64,000 nt of DNA from contig NZ_CH724159.1 in the NCBI RefSeq assembly GCF_000153045.1, positions 833,823-897,822 of the forward strand. Reading direction: 5' to 3'. Below the pieces are notes generated by a model that saw nothing but the letters and a program-made list of their open reading frames with translations, searched no databases and had not been told where the DNA came from. The position numbers and the translations under genes are program-made. This DNA is from Synechococcus sp. WH 5701 (GTDB taxonomy: Bacteria > Cyanobacteriota > Cyanobacteriia > PCC-6307 > Cyanobiaceae). This document shows, piece after piece, positions 1 to 8,097 of this stretch (its first letter is position 1; every line of letters begins with the position of its first letter).

Positions 1-139
1 ACCGATAATCATCCAGAAATCAAGCCAAAACGAATGGTGGGAACTGCGTGAAGTCTTTTCAAGGGCTTCTCTGAGCGAAAAGTGGGCTAAATCTGCTCAG
101 TATCGTCTCATTGATGAGAATGAGACTAGATTATTCGGA
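1..139. other. Unassigned edge sequence 3' of cydA
   Basis: This stretch is clearly more AT-rich than the neighbouring genes. The plus strand is open in frame 2 from base 2, so it could be the 3' end of a gene entering from the left, but the same frame stays open far into the antisense of cydA, so the evidence is weak. No cydB start is visible immediately after cydA, although cydB usually follows cydA in an operon. Confidence 0.3.
105..126 (-). terminator. Hairpin just downstream of cydA
   Basis: A perfect 8-bp stem (GTCTCATT pairing with AATGAGAC) encloses a 6-base loop, 14 bases past the cydA stop codon. There is no U-run after it on the minus strand, so it may be a mRNA-stabilising or attenuating hairpin rather than a true intrinsic terminator. 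Confidence 0.3.
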
Positions 140-1528
140 TTAAGGCGTCTTGATCAGAGGTTCCTTAGGCGGCTCGAGGCTGAGATTCGGCCCCTTGGCG
201 ATGATCCGCGAGCCGAAATAGAGCGCGAAGATCAGCAGGACGGTGTAAAGAACAGCGAAGATGCTCAGGCTGGTGAGCACCTCTCCCACCGGCAGCACCG
301 AGGCGGCATCGGCGGTCCGCAGCTGGCCATACACCGTCCAGGGCTGGCGGCCCACGCAGCGCACCACCCAGCCCGATTCGATCGCCAGGTAGCCGGCCGG
401 TGCTGAAAGGATCCAGGCCCAGCTGAACCAGGGCCAGCGGGCAAAGCTCTCGGCGCTGAGGCCACCGCGCCACCAGAGCAGCAGGCTGAGGGCCATCAGG
501 GCCGCCGCCGCCAGGCCGATTGCCACCATCACCCGGAAGGCATAGAAGAGCAGGCCAACCATGTGGGGCCTCTGATCAGCGGACCAGCTGTTGAGGCCAC
601 GCACGGTCTGGCTGAGCCGTGGCCGCGTCTCCAGGATCCAGCTGAAGGCCCGCGGAACCTGCAGGCTCCAGCGGTTGCTGCCGCTAGCCTCATCGGGAGC
701 GGCCAGCACGGTCCAGGCGGGGGAGGTGCCGGCGGCCTGGTCGTCCCAGAGGGCCTCGATGGCTGCCAATTTGGTGGGCTGGTGCTCGGCCACTTGCACA
801 GCGCTTTCGTGGCCCGCCAGGATCTGCAGCGGCGCCACCGCCAGCAGGATCACCAACGCCAGCTTGAAGGAGAACAGGAAGAACTCCGGCGCCTTGTGGC
901 GCAGCAAGGACCAGGCGCTGATCGCCGCCACCACCAGCATCGAGGTTTCAACTGTGGCCAGGGCCATGTGGACCACACTCTTGACCATGAAGGGGTTGTT
1001 GATGGCCGTGAAATAGTTCTGTACATGGAAGTGACCATCCGAGAAGGTGCCGCCGGCGGGAGTCTGCAGCCAGGAGTTGGCGCTGAGGATCCAGAACACC
1101 GAGAGGTTGGCGCCAAAGGCCACCATCACGGTGGAGAGGAAGTGGATCACTGGTGGCACCTTCTGCCAGCCGAACAACATGATCCCGAGGAAGCCGGCCT
1201 CGAGCATGAAGGCCATCGCACCCTCGAAACCGAGCACCGAGCCGAAGAAATCGCCAGCGAACTCCGATAGCGGTGCCCAGTTGGTGCCGAACTGGAACTC
1301 CATAGGCAGCCCTGAGGCCACACCGATGCCGAAATTGAGCACGTAGAGCTTCGCCCAGAAACGGGCCTGGCGGTAGTAGAGGGGATTGCTGGTGCGCAGC
1401 CAGATGGCTTCGAGCACCACCAGAAAGATGGCCAGGCCGGTGGAGAGCACGGGCCAGAGCATGTGGAAAATCGCCGTCAGGGCGAACTGCAGCCGTGACA
1501 GGGTCACGACATCGAAGGTGGCAAGCAT
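140..1528 (-). CDS. cydA: Cytochrome bd-type quinol oxidase subunit I
   Basis: Large subunit of the bd-type terminal oxidase, which oxidises quinol and reduces O2 to water in the membrane. The 462-residue protein has the expected many membrane helices. His22 lies in RLQFALTAIFHMLW, matching the family's haem ligand; SGLPMEFQFGTNW carries the second haem-ligand region; QPTKLAAIEALW matches the quinol-loop motif and GRQPW the C-terminal signature. The loop is short, as in cyanobacterial members. I chose the ATG at 1528 because homology begins there; the frame stays open 72 codons upstream with no family similarity. CydB, its normal partner, is not visible in the 139 bases that follow. Confidence 0.93.
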   Translation of the reverse strand: MLATFDVVTLSRLQFALTAIFHMLWPVLSTGLAIFLVVLEAIWLRTSNPLYYRQARFWAKLYVLNFGIGVASGLPMEFQFGTNWAPLSEFAGDFFGSVLGFEGAMAFMLEAGFLGIMLFGWQKVPPVIHFLSTVMVAFGANLSVFWILSANSWLQTPAGGTFSDGHFHVQNYFTAINNPFMVKSVVHMALATVETSMLVVAAISAWSLLRHKAPEFFLFSFKLALVILLAVAPLQILAGHESAVQVAEHQPTKLAAIEALWDDQAAGTSPAWTVLAAPDEASGSNRWSLQVPRAFSWILETRPRLSQTVRGLNSWSADQRPHMVGLLFYAFRVMVAIGLAAAALMALSLLLWWRGGLSAESFARWPWFSWAWILSAPAGYLAIESGWVVRCVGRQPWTVYGQLRTADAASVLPVGEVLTSLSIFAVLYTVLLIFALYFGSRIIAKGPNLSLEPPKEPLIKTP

Positions 1529-1880
1529 CGGTGGTGGGAATGACAGAAGCGTGCGAAGGCGAACGGACGCGATGCCGAAGCAGGCGGGGGAGTCGCAGAG
1601 CAGGCCGGGATGGAGGCAGGGAAAGGGGCGAAGGGAAAACTGCACCAGCTTGCCGCTATGACCGTAGGGTAATAAAAACTCAGGTTCAGCTCCCAGAGCA
1701 GCTGGCCTTGGGAGCCTGGGCGCGAACAGCTGCTCAGGCAGCACCCCAGGTACCCTTGCTTGAAGGCCTCGAGCGGGCCTGGCCGGAAGCGGCGGCTGTC
1801 GGACAGTCCCTCTGCCGGGCCAGTGAGGAGACTCGCCGGTGCAGGTTGATTCCCCTCAGGGCTGTGTTCGACACTCCAGC
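1529..1880. other. Intergenic region upstream of cydA
   Basis: About 350 bases between the DUF4236 gene and cydA on the same strand. Several open frames cross it on both strands, but none has recognisable similarity or plausible composition. It probably holds the cydA promoter; I cannot point to specific boxes. Confidence 0.4.
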
Positions 1881-2048
1881 TCACCCCTTGCCGGGCAGCC
1901 CCACCATGGCGCGGGTGCCGCCGGAATGGCCTACTGGGATGTTGAACGATGCCCGACGTCCGCCCAAGGAAATCGAGCTGAGGCCGCTCTTGCCAAAGTT
2001 GAAGTACAGGGGGCCCAGTCGGGCACTGCGGCGGAAACGGAAGTCCAT
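1881..2048 (-). CDS. DUF4236-like micro-protein
   Basis: A 55-residue protein beginning MDFRFRRSARLGPLYFNFGK and continuing SGLSSISLGG. The pattern (short basic start FRFR-S, then N-F-GKSG and S-SLGG) is that of DUF4236 proteins, whose function is unknown. The ATG lies only 5 bases after the stop of the MerR gene, so the two are probably cotranscribed. It is too short for most ORF cut-offs. Confidence rests on the motif and the operon spacing. Confidence 0.6.
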   Translation of the reverse strand: MDFRFRRSARLGPLYFNFGKSGLSSISLGGRRASFNIPVGHSGGTRAMVGLPGKG

Positions 2049-2053
2049 GGCGG

Positions 2054-2485
2054 TCACCGATCAGCCTTGAAGCCACCGCAGTCTTGCCAGCTGTCCAGCA
2101 GGCGAGCCAGTTCATTCTTCATGGCAACGAGCTCTGAGACGCGCAGGTCTATCGATTCCATCCTGCCTGCAATGCTGTCTTTCAGGACAGAGCAGTTGCA
2201 GACACCAGCTCGCCGGACCTCCAGAATCTTCGCCAACTCGGGAATCGACACATCCATCGCTCGCAGCGCCCGAATGATCGACAGTTCAGCGAGATTCTCC
2301 TGATCAAACAACCTGTATCCCGCTGCGGAGCGAGCCTTGGGCTGGAGCAGTCCCTCGTCGCAGTAGTAGCGAATCGTCTTCACCGGGAGGCCTGTACGCC
2401 TGGCCACTTCGCCGATGCGCAGGCTGGGAGCAGGCGACGATGACAGTGATCCCTGGCGGGCCACGGCGGAAACCCTCCTTTCCAT
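2054..2485 (-). CDS. MerR-family transcriptional regulator
   Basis: A 143-residue regulator. The N-terminal helix-turn-helix reads LRIGEVARRTGLPVKTIRYY (from about residue 22), followed by a dimerisation helix. A Cys-x-Cys pair (residues 96 and 98, in GVCNCS) and a further Cys near the C-terminus (SWQDCGG) suggest a metal-responsive member; the metal cannot be read from sequence. It is divergent from DUF3721 and HupE genes, which fits control of a metal-uptake block. An upstream TTG at 2497 is possible, but the ATG at 2485 is preferred. Its own stop is 5 bases from the DUF4236 start. Confidence 0.85.
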   Translation of the reverse strand: MERRVSAVARQGSLSSSPAPSLRIGEVARRTGLPVKTIRYYCDEGLLQPKARSAAGYRLFDQENLAELSIIRALRAMDVSIPELAKILEVRRAGVCNCSVLKDSIAGRMESIDLRVSELVAMKNELARLLDSWQDCGGFKADR

Positions 2486-2624
2486 GGAGCCTTGCAAGTT
2501 TAGGCATCAGCAGGCGGAGAGGCGTCCCGGCCACCGCTCTCCACCAAGAGTGCTCTGCTGGAGGCTTTTGGTAGGCTTGGTGTTCAGCAGGGATCCCTGC
2601 GCTCGCTCCGCCCCTCCCTGTTCC

Positions 2625-2879
2625 ATGTCGAGCCTTTCCAGTCCATGGGCAGCCCGGGCGGCAGCCGCGATGGGCGCCAACCTCCTGCTCTCAGCCGCTG
2701 GCCTGGCCGCTCCAGCAGCCGGTTCCGGCGGCGTGCCAGCCCTCTACTCAACCCAGGCAGAAGCGGAGAAAGCCGCCAAGCAGCACTTCAACTGCAGAGG
2801 TGCTCACAAGATGGGGAACCAGTGGATGCCCTGTGCCCAGCACGGTGACGGCCAGGGCTCCGCCGGTCCCTCCCACTGA
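2625..2879 (+). CDS. DUF3721 protein, exported
   Basis: An 84-residue protein with a hydrophobic Ala-rich N-terminus (about residues 11-33) that looks like a signal peptide. The C-terminal domain has the DUF3721 pattern AEAEKAAKQHFNCRGAHKMG followed by WMPC. The family is cyanobacterial and of unknown function; the conserved Cys and His residues would allow metal binding, which is inference. It is divergent from the merR gene and 14 bases upstream of a second DUF3721 gene, followed by hupE genes. The ATG at 2625 was chosen over a longer frame because the signal-like segment starts there. Confidence 0.72.
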   Translation: MSSLSSPWAARAAAAMGANLLLSAAGLAAPAAGSGGVPALYSTQAEAEKAAKQHFNCRGAHKMGNQWMPCAQHGDGQGSAGPSH

Positions 2880-2893
2880 GGCCGAGCACTCCC

Positions 2894-3319
2894 ATGGCGC
2901 AATGTGGAGACAAGCCCAAGCGGATCGCCTTCGGTGTGGCGCCCCTGGGCATCATTTCGATCGGCATCGTGCCGATGGGGGTGGTGAGTATCGGCGTGGT
3001 GCCGATGGGGGTCATCAGCATCGGCGTGGTGGGGATGGGCGTCCTCAATGCCTGCGTCGTGGGAATGGGCGTGCTGGTGGCGGGCGTGAATGTGATGGGG
3101 GTCTGGTGGGCCGGTGTCGAGGGCATGGGCCCGCGGCGCCTGGGGGCTCCTCCCAGTGCCCTGCATCAGCACCACCACAGCTCCCCCGGCCAGACGCCGC
3201 CGAACCTGATGGCCTACCCAACCCGCCAGCAGGCTCTGGATCGGGCCCGGCAGCTGGGCTGCAGCGGCGCCCATGCCATGGGCTCCCTCTGGATGCCCTG
3301 CTCCGAGCACCCTCCATAG
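2894..3319 (+). CDS. DUF3721 protein with decapeptide repeat N-terminus
   Basis: A 141-residue protein of two parts. Residues 15-79 are about six and a half copies of a ten-residue unit near V-V-P-M-G-V-V-S-I-G. A His-rich linker (HQHHH) follows at about residues 93-97, then a C-terminal DUF3721 domain with CSGAHAMGSLWMPC. The repeat is hydrophobic and glycine-periodic; it could form a beta-solenoid or a membrane-associated sheet, which is inference. Its gene sits 14 bases after another DUF3721 gene and 33 bases before a HupE-type transporter, so a role in metal capture is plausible. Confidence 0.75.
   Translation: MAQCGDKPKRIAFGVAPLGIISIGIVPMGVVSIGVVPMGVISIGVVGMGVLNACVVGMGVLVAGVNVMGVWWAGVEGMGPRRLGAPPSALHQHHHSSPGQTPPNLMAYPTRQQALDRARQLGCSGAHAMGSLWMPCSEHPP
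2936..3130 (+). repeat. Coding repeat of about 30 bp (decapeptide units)
   Basis: About six and a half tandem 30-base units encode the ten-residue repeat [IV]-V-[PG]-M-G-V-[VIL]-S-I-G. The first three units are the most alike at both DNA and protein level (repeated gtgccgatgggggt), and later ones drift, with Asn-Ala-Cys, Val-Ala-Gly and Trp-Trp-Ala-Gly replacing Ser-Ile-Gly. Confidence 0.85.
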
Positions 3320-3352
3320 GGGTATTCCTTGGAGCCGGGCAGCAGATTCAGG

Positions 3353-4000
3353 ATGCAACGCAACGGCCTGCGGCTGATGAAGCGAATCCACTGGCGATGG
3401 ACCTTACCGGCCAGTGTCGCCCTGGCCCTGGTGCCGACGTCTGCCTGGGCCCTGGTGCCGACGTCTGCCTGGGCCCATGCCGATGTACACCCCGGTGGGG
3501 GTTTCGTTGCCGGTTTGCTTCACCCCATCTCGGGCCTCGATCACGTGGTGGCGATGGTGGCCGTCGGCTTGTGGGGTGCGGTACTCGGACCACCGGCCCT
3601 GTGGGTGCTGCCGGTGGCCTTCCCGATGGTGATGGCCTTCGGGGGTCTGCTCGGCCTTCTGGGGGTACCCATCCCTGGGGTGGAGATCGGCATCGCCGTC
3701 TCCGGCCTGGTGATGGGTCTGATGGTGCTGTTCGAGCTGAAGCCTCCGCTGTGGTTGGCGGCACTGATCGTGGCCTCCTTTGCGGTGTTTCACGGCCATG
3801 CCCATGGCGCTGAACTGCCCGACGGCAGCAACGCCCTCCTCTACAGCCTGGCCTTTGTGATGGCGACTGGCCTGCTGCACCTGGTTGGGATCCTGCTGGG
3901 CGAGACGCGTCGCTGGCCTGGAGGACGACGCTTCGTGCAGGGGGCCGGCGGTTGCGTGTCGTTGGTGGGGCTGTGGTTTCTGGAGCAGGCCCTCACATGA
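3353..4000 (+). CDS. HupE/UreJ-family metal transporter
   Basis: A membrane protein of about 215 residues with a cleavable signal peptide ending SAWA-HAD. It carries the family motif HPISGLDH just after the mature N-terminus and FHGHAHGAELP in a later helix; these His/Asp residues bind Ni or Co in HupE and UreJ. About six helices follow. The signal peptide contains an internal duplication. The ATG at 3353 is used; the ATG at 3377 (MKRIHWRW) would also give a good signal peptide. The stop overlaps the next start as ATGA. A regulated cobalt or nickel uptake role is inferred from the riboswitch-controlled homologue nearby. Confidence 0.85.
   Translation: MQRNGLRLMKRIHWRWTLPASVALALVPTSAWALVPTSAWAHADVHPGGGFVAGLLHPISGLDHVVAMVAVGLWGAVLGPPALWVLPVAFPMVMAFGGLLGLLGVPIPGVEIGIAVSGLVMGLMVLFELKPPLWLAALIVASFAVFHGHAHGAELPDGSNALLYSLAFVMATGLLHLVGILLGETRRWPGGRRFVQGAGGCVSLVGLWFLEQALT
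3426..3473 (+). repeat. Exact 24-bp tandem duplication in hupE signal peptide
   Basis: Two identical 24-base units (ccctggtgccgacgtctgcc plus tggg) lie head to tail and in frame. They duplicate the eight residues ALVPTSAW of the hydrophobic core and cleavage region of the signal peptide. Being perfect, the duplication is recent or under ongoing slippage. Confidence 0.95.
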
Positions 4001-4548
4001 ATCTGCCGCTGGCCCATCTGGCGCCCACCGGCCTGGGCCCCTGGGGGGATGGGATGGCCCGGCTGTTCCTGGAGCCCACGGATCTGCTGCTCGTGATCGG
4101 CCTGGTGCTGCTGAGTGTGCAGGCCGGCAGACCCTACGGCGATCGCCTGCCCTTGCTGCTGCCGCTCGCCTGGCTGCTGGGGGGCCTGATCGGTCTGACC
4201 ATGCCTTCGGAACTGCTGCTGGCGCTGTTGTGCACCGCCTTGGTGGCTGGGCTTGGGTTGCTCGTAGCCCTGGAGGTGCGGCTGCGGCCTGTGGTGCTGT
4301 TGCCTCTGGCTGCCGTTCTGACCTCGCTGTTCGCCCTGGTGGCGGGCTCGGCACTGGCCGGCCATGCGGGTGCTCTGGTGGCCCTGTTGGGGGAGACCGT
4401 GGCCATTGCGGCGCTGAGCACCCTGCTTCCCCTGGCCCTGGCCCCTTCGCATCGCCGTTGGCTGGCTCTCGGCCTGAGGGTGGGCGGCAGCTGGATCACC
4501 GCTGCATCCCTGCTGATGCTGGGCTGGCTGGTCCGCCACCCCCAGTAA
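3997..4548 (+). CDS. HupE/UreJ-like membrane protein, partner of hupE
   Basis: A 183-residue hydrophobic protein with about six predicted helices. The start overlaps the upstream hupE stop (ATGA), implying translational coupling. It has the size and helix pattern of HupE/UreJ relatives, and FLEPTDLLLVIGL near the start resembles the HPxxGxDH region, with the histidines replaced. The metal-binding residues of the family are mostly missing, so it may be an accessory subunit. Family assignment is from fold pattern and context, not a clear motif. Confidence 0.6.
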   Translation: MNLPLAHLAPTGLGPWGDGMARLFLEPTDLLLVIGLVLLSVQAGRPYGDRLPLLLPLAWLLGGLIGLTMPSELLLALLCTALVAGLGLLVALEVRLRPVVLLPLAAVLTSLFALVAGSALAGHAGALVALLGETVAIAALSTLLPLALAPSHRRWLALGLRVGGSWITAASLLMLGWLVRHPQ

Positions 4549-4575
4549 TACCCACGCGGCCACGGCGCCACACAA

Positions 4576-4720
4576 TGGAGGCAACGGTTCCAGCGGGTCA
4601 CTCCCTGGAGGCAACGAGGAAAGTCCGGTGGGGTGCAGGTTCGTCCTGAGCCGAATCCGGCGCTGTCCCGCAGCTGTGATGGGGGCCCTGGCCCCTTCAG
4701 TCAGAACGCTCGCCGTGCAC
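4576..4720 (+). promoter_or_regulatory. Cobalamin (B12) riboswitch
   Basis: The stretch holds the conserved cobalamin-element parts in order: a GGAAAGTCCGGTG block near 4618, the B12 box GAATCCGGCGCTGTCCCGCA at about 4653 followed by GCTGTGA, and the 3' segment CAGTCAGAACGCTCGCC near 4698. It lies between the end of one membrane gene and the start of another hupE 35 bases later. Such elements repress downstream expression when adenosyl- or other cobalamins bind. Its position over a HupE gene identifies that gene as a cobalt-uptake candidate. Confidence 0.93.
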
Positions 4721-4755
4721 AATCCCTTCATCCCCGGCGCGGACCGGACCTCTCG

Positions 4756-5361
4756 ATGACCCAGACCTTCTCGGCCAGAACCCTGGCCCTGTTCGGCGGT
4801 GCGGCAGCCCTGGCGCTGCTGCTCGATCAACCCGCTCAGGCCCATGGCATCGCCCACGGCGGCATCGGGGCGGGCTTCCTGCACCCCATCAGCGGCACCG
4901 ATCACCTGTTGCTGCTGATCGGTGTGGGGACTGCTGCCTCCTGCATCTCCGGCCAACTGCTGCTCTGGGCCCTGGCTGGTGCTGTTGGCGGCGGCATGTT
5001 CGGGGCGATGGGCGGCACGTTGCCGGCCCAAGAATTTCTCGCAGCCATGGCGATCAGCGCCGTGGCGGTGCTGGTGCTGCGATGCCTCCACTCGCAGCAG
5101 AGCCCCCAGTTGGGTGCCTGCGCCGCCCTGGTGACCGCAGCGGTGGCGGTACACGCCATGCTGCACGGCCTGGAAGCTCCGGCCGACGGCTCCGCCCTGC
5201 TCTGGTGGCTGGGGGCCTTCAGTGGCTCAGTGCTGGTGAGCGGCGGCAGCTTCCTGGCGCTGCGGCGTCTGCCCTTGGCCTGGACCCGTGGCGTGTGCGT
5301 GCTGCTGGCTCTCTGCGGCGGCGTGGCAGCCCTGGGGCCAATCGGGTTACTGATGCGCTGA
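4756..5361 (+). CDS. HupE-type cobalt transporter under B12 riboswitch
   Basis: A 201-residue membrane protein. It has a signal peptide ending DQPAQA, a mature N-terminus HGIAHGGIGAG, then FLHPISGTDH, the HupE/UreJ metal motif, and HAMLHGLEAPADG later. The helix count is about six. The cobalamin riboswitch directly upstream shows that expression falls when B12 is plentiful, so cobalt is the likely substrate; HupE proteins under B12 control are known from comparative genomics. No strong Shine-Dalgarno is visible before the ATG, which could reflect riboswitch control of initiation. A small single-helix ORF follows 18 bases downstream. Confidence 0.9.
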   Translation: MTQTFSARTLALFGGAAALALLLDQPAQAHGIAHGGIGAGFLHPISGTDHLLLLIGVGTAASCISGQLLLWALAGAVGGGMFGAMGGTLPAQEFLAAMAISAVAVLVLRCLHSQQSPQLGACAALVTAAVAVHAMLHGLEAPADGSALLWWLGAFSGSVLVSGGSFLALRRLPLAWTRGVCVLLALCGGVAALGPIGLLMR

Positions 5362-5379
5362 GCCGGAAGCGGAGATGCT

Positions 5380-5562
5380 TTGCCCGATGGGGGGAAGAGG
5401 ATCACCATCCCCCCGATCCCCCTCGCCGCTGACCGCGCCCACCACGCCGCTGCAGATCCGCGCCTATTAGGCGGCCGACTGGCCCGCGGTGTGGGCGTCC
5501 TGGTGATGCTCTCCCTGGTGGCGATCGCCAACCGCAACATGCTCCTGTTTGCCAACTCCTGA
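5380..5562 (+). CDS. Small single-helix membrane protein
   Basis: A 60-residue ORF that starts with TTG, 18 bases after the riboswitch-controlled hupE. The C-terminal half (GVGVLVMLSLVAIANRNMLL) is a single membrane segment; the middle carries His-His (RAHHAAADP). Its size and position recall the small subunits that accompany cobalt transporters such as CbtB, but I see no specific CbtB motif. Treat it as a candidate accessory protein of the HupE operon. Confidence 0.45.
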   Translation: MPDGGKRITIPPIPLAADRAHHAAADPRLLGGRLARGVGVLVMLSLVAIANRNMLLFANS

Positions 5563-6373
5563 TCCAACCGCTCGATCGATCGGACTATTGCGATGAACTG
5601 TTTCAGCCAGCCAGTCCTCCATCATCCCTTAACCAACAAATCTCGTTGATGGTCGAGGCTGGATCTTGTCTTGTTCAGCTGCCATGGCTGGCCTGCTATC
5701 CGGCTCTGATCGCAAGCGGCGCCTGTGCCGTATCGCCATCCCCAGCTCCAGCCTGGCCCTGGTGGCTGTCCTGGCGGCCCTGCTAGGCGCCTGTGGAGGC
5801 CGTGACGCGAGCGGCGATGGCACGATCGCCATCAACGGCTCGAGCACAGTGTTTCCGATTATCGAGCGTGCAATCAAGGCCTATGGCGGCACCGAGCGGG
5901 GCCGCAACGTCACCGTGACCCTCAACGCGGTGGGCACCACCGGTGGCCTGCGGGAGTTCTGCCAGGGGACCATTCCGATCGCCAATGCCTCGCGACCGAT
6001 CAGCAGTGCCGAGCTCAAGGCCTGTGCCGACAGGGACATCACCTTCATTGAGCTGCCGCTGGCCTTCGATGCCATCACCGTTATAGTGAATGGCGATAAT
6101 AACTGGGCTTCGCAGATCACCACCAAGGAGCTGGCCCGCACCTGGTCAAAGCAGGCCGAAGGCACGGTGAAGGCCTGGAACCAGATCAACATCGACTGGC
6201 CCGATCGCCCTCTGCGTCTCTGCGGCCCTGGCAGTGATTCTGGGACCTTTGACTACTTCAATGAGGCGATAAACGGTAACAAGAGCAATGCCCGCACCGA
6301 TGTTAAAACCAGTGAAGATGACAACGTGATCGTGGCGTGTGTGGACGACGACCCCAATGCGATGGGCTACCTA

Positions 6374-8097
6374 GGGCCTCCTGAAAAAGCTATTGCTCGG
6401 GCCAGCCTCTGATCCAGAGATGCCTGCGCCGTGATCATCTCAGCATGTAGCCAAACTCAGTCCCGATGAAATGAGCAGCGTGGGACGCCTCTCAGAGGCG
6501 ATACATGCCATTAGCAAGCCTTGGAGTATGGCAATCAATACAACAAGAAGCTCCAGGAGCTTCTCGAGGTTCATGACCAACAGATTTATGGCGATGGTGC
6601 AACCTGAGGTCTCGGCCAGCTTCTCACGAACGAGCCCAAGCCCGAAACGGCGCTTCCCTTGGCCGAACTTCCCCTCTACACCGTTGCGCCGCCTCTGATC
6701 ATCTAGAGCGATCTTCTTCTCTGCAGCGACGAGATCAGGATCATTTTTTGGCCTGCCAAGACGCGGCCCGCTCAAGCGAATTCCATGCCTCATGCAAAAG
6801 GCGCGGTTGGATCGTGTGCGATAGATCTGATCAGCACAGACAACCTTTGGATAAAAGCCATGGCGACGGTGAAAAGTGCGTACCTGGGATTTTAGGTCTT
6901 CTCCTTCGTTGTAGGGATCCCAGCTGAGACGATCCAGGAATGCAAATCCATCGCCACTGACCGAGATCGAGATCTTGGCACCAAATTCAACATTATTTCT
7001 AGTCTTGCCACGAACGATTGGCCTGATGTGGGGTTGTGTCAAACTGACGATTCGATCCTGAATACTTCTGGTGTCTGAGTGATACAGGATCTTTTGCTGC
7101 CTCACCAGCTCACTGATCACCAACAGCTTGCGATACCAATGGCGACCAGCCGCCAAAACTCTTGCACCGCAGGCGATCAGAGCATCGATACTGGACAGGT
7201 TTCGAGCCAGATGCCGGAGCTGCTGACCAATGGCCTTGCGAATCTTGCTGAGGCGCGGACGCTTCTTCTTGGCCACCGCCAGGAATTGACGACGGGCCTG
7301 ACGCCGGTTGGTTCTTGGTTTGTGGCCAAACACATCACGCACTTGCTTGTGCATCTCATCAATCAGCTTCTCTGTCGTTTCGCGGGCTTCATTGAGAAGA
7401 GAGAGATCAGTGGGATAGCGAATATCGCTGGGCACGCATGTGGCGTCAATCAGAAGGATTCCTTGATGCCTCTTGGGCGCCTTCGCATCTTGGCTGGGGC
7501 GTTCAAGAGCGGCAGGCACTGATCCGTCACCATCATCAGGATCATCATTGTCGCCTTGTTTATTCTGTGCAATTTGTTGTTTGCCATGCCGGACGATCCG
7601 CTCGTTGCAGTCATTGATGGTCTTCTCTGGCAGCCGACGACGGAAATACACCATCATCGAGGGATCAAACGGTGCCTCGAACTGGAAGCCTTCCAAGCCA
7701 AGAAAGAACTGAAGATAGGGATTTTCCTTGATCTGCTCAACGAGCTCTTCGTCGGTGACCTGCAAGCGCTCCTTGATGATCAAGGCACCAAGGGCCATGC
7801 GAAAAGGCTTGGCAGGCGCTCCGAACCCCTTTGAAAACTGCGAGGCGTAGTGATGCTCCAGCTCATCCCAAGGGATCAGATCCGCCAACTTCACCCAGCG
7901 GTTATCCCCCGAGAGCTTCCCGCCGAATGGGAGGAAGAAATCATCAAAGGAGAGCTGATTGCCTTCCTTGCGGCGGTACATGTGGAAAACTTGGTGCAGC
8001 TTTTCGGCTCAATCCAGCCGATTTGCGCACATTATACCGCCATAGAAGTGCCCAGATCCACTGCACTGCAAGCGGTCTGGAGATCTTCAGGAAGCCC
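6374..8097 (-). mobile_element. IS5/IS1182-like insertion sequence inside pstS
   Basis: About 1.72 kb. The left end reads GGGCCTCCTGAA and the right end, on the other strand, GGGCTTCCTGAA: imperfect terminal inverted repeats of about 12 bases. TACCTA stands on both sides (6368-6373 and 8098-8103), a likely target duplication, though part of it could belong to longer inverted repeats, so duplication length is 2 to 6 bases. The single gene inside is a DDE transposase on the minus strand. Removing the element restores the pstS frame exactly. Confidence 0.88.
6440..7981 (-). CDS. IS5/IS1182-type DDE transposase
   Basis: A 513-residue transposase. The N-terminal part (GALIIKERLQVTDEELVEQI, then ENPYLQFFLGL) is the conserved IS5-type region. 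The catalytic acids fall in LLIDATCVPSDIRYP (first Asp), VVCADQIYRT (second Asp) and NGVEGKFGQGKRRFGLGL (Glu). It fills almost the whole element and is intact, so the IS may still be active. The exact IS subgroup cannot be fixed without a search. Confidence 0.92.
   Translation of the reverse strand: MYRRKEGNQLSFDDFFLPFGGKLSGDNRWVKLADLIPWDELEHHYASQFSKGFGAPAKPFRMALGALIIKERLQVTDEELVEQIKENPYLQFFLGLEGFQFEAPFDPSMMVYFRRRLPEKTINDCNERIVRHGKQQIAQNKQGDNDDPDDGDGSVPAALERPSQDAKAPKRHQGILLIDATCVPSDIRYPTDLSLLNEARETTEKLIDEMHKQVRDVFGHKPRTNRRQARRQFLAVAKKKRPRLSKIRKAIGQQLRHLARNLSSIDALIACGARVLAAGRHWYRKLLVISELVRQQKILYHSDTRSIQDRIVSLTQPHIRPIVRGKTRNNVEFGAKISISVSGDGFAFLDRLSWDPYNEGEDLKSQVRTFHRRHGFYPKVVCADQIYRTRSNRAFCMRHGIRLSGPRLGRPKNDPDLVAAEKKIALDDQRRRNGVEGKFGQGKRRFGLGLVREKLAETSGCTIAINLLVMNLEKLLELLVVLIAILQGLLMACIASERRPTLLISSGLSLATC

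Noticed and set aside
2486..2624. MerR-type promoter with 19-bp spacer in the divergent region
   Set aside because: No convincing -35/-10 pair or dyad of the MerR type could be found.
3841..5166. A 441-codon open frame on the minus strand
   Set aside because: It runs antisense to the three HupE-type genes and the B12 riboswitch, and its translation is rich in Gln, His and Gly, as expected from the complement of GC-rich membrane genes.
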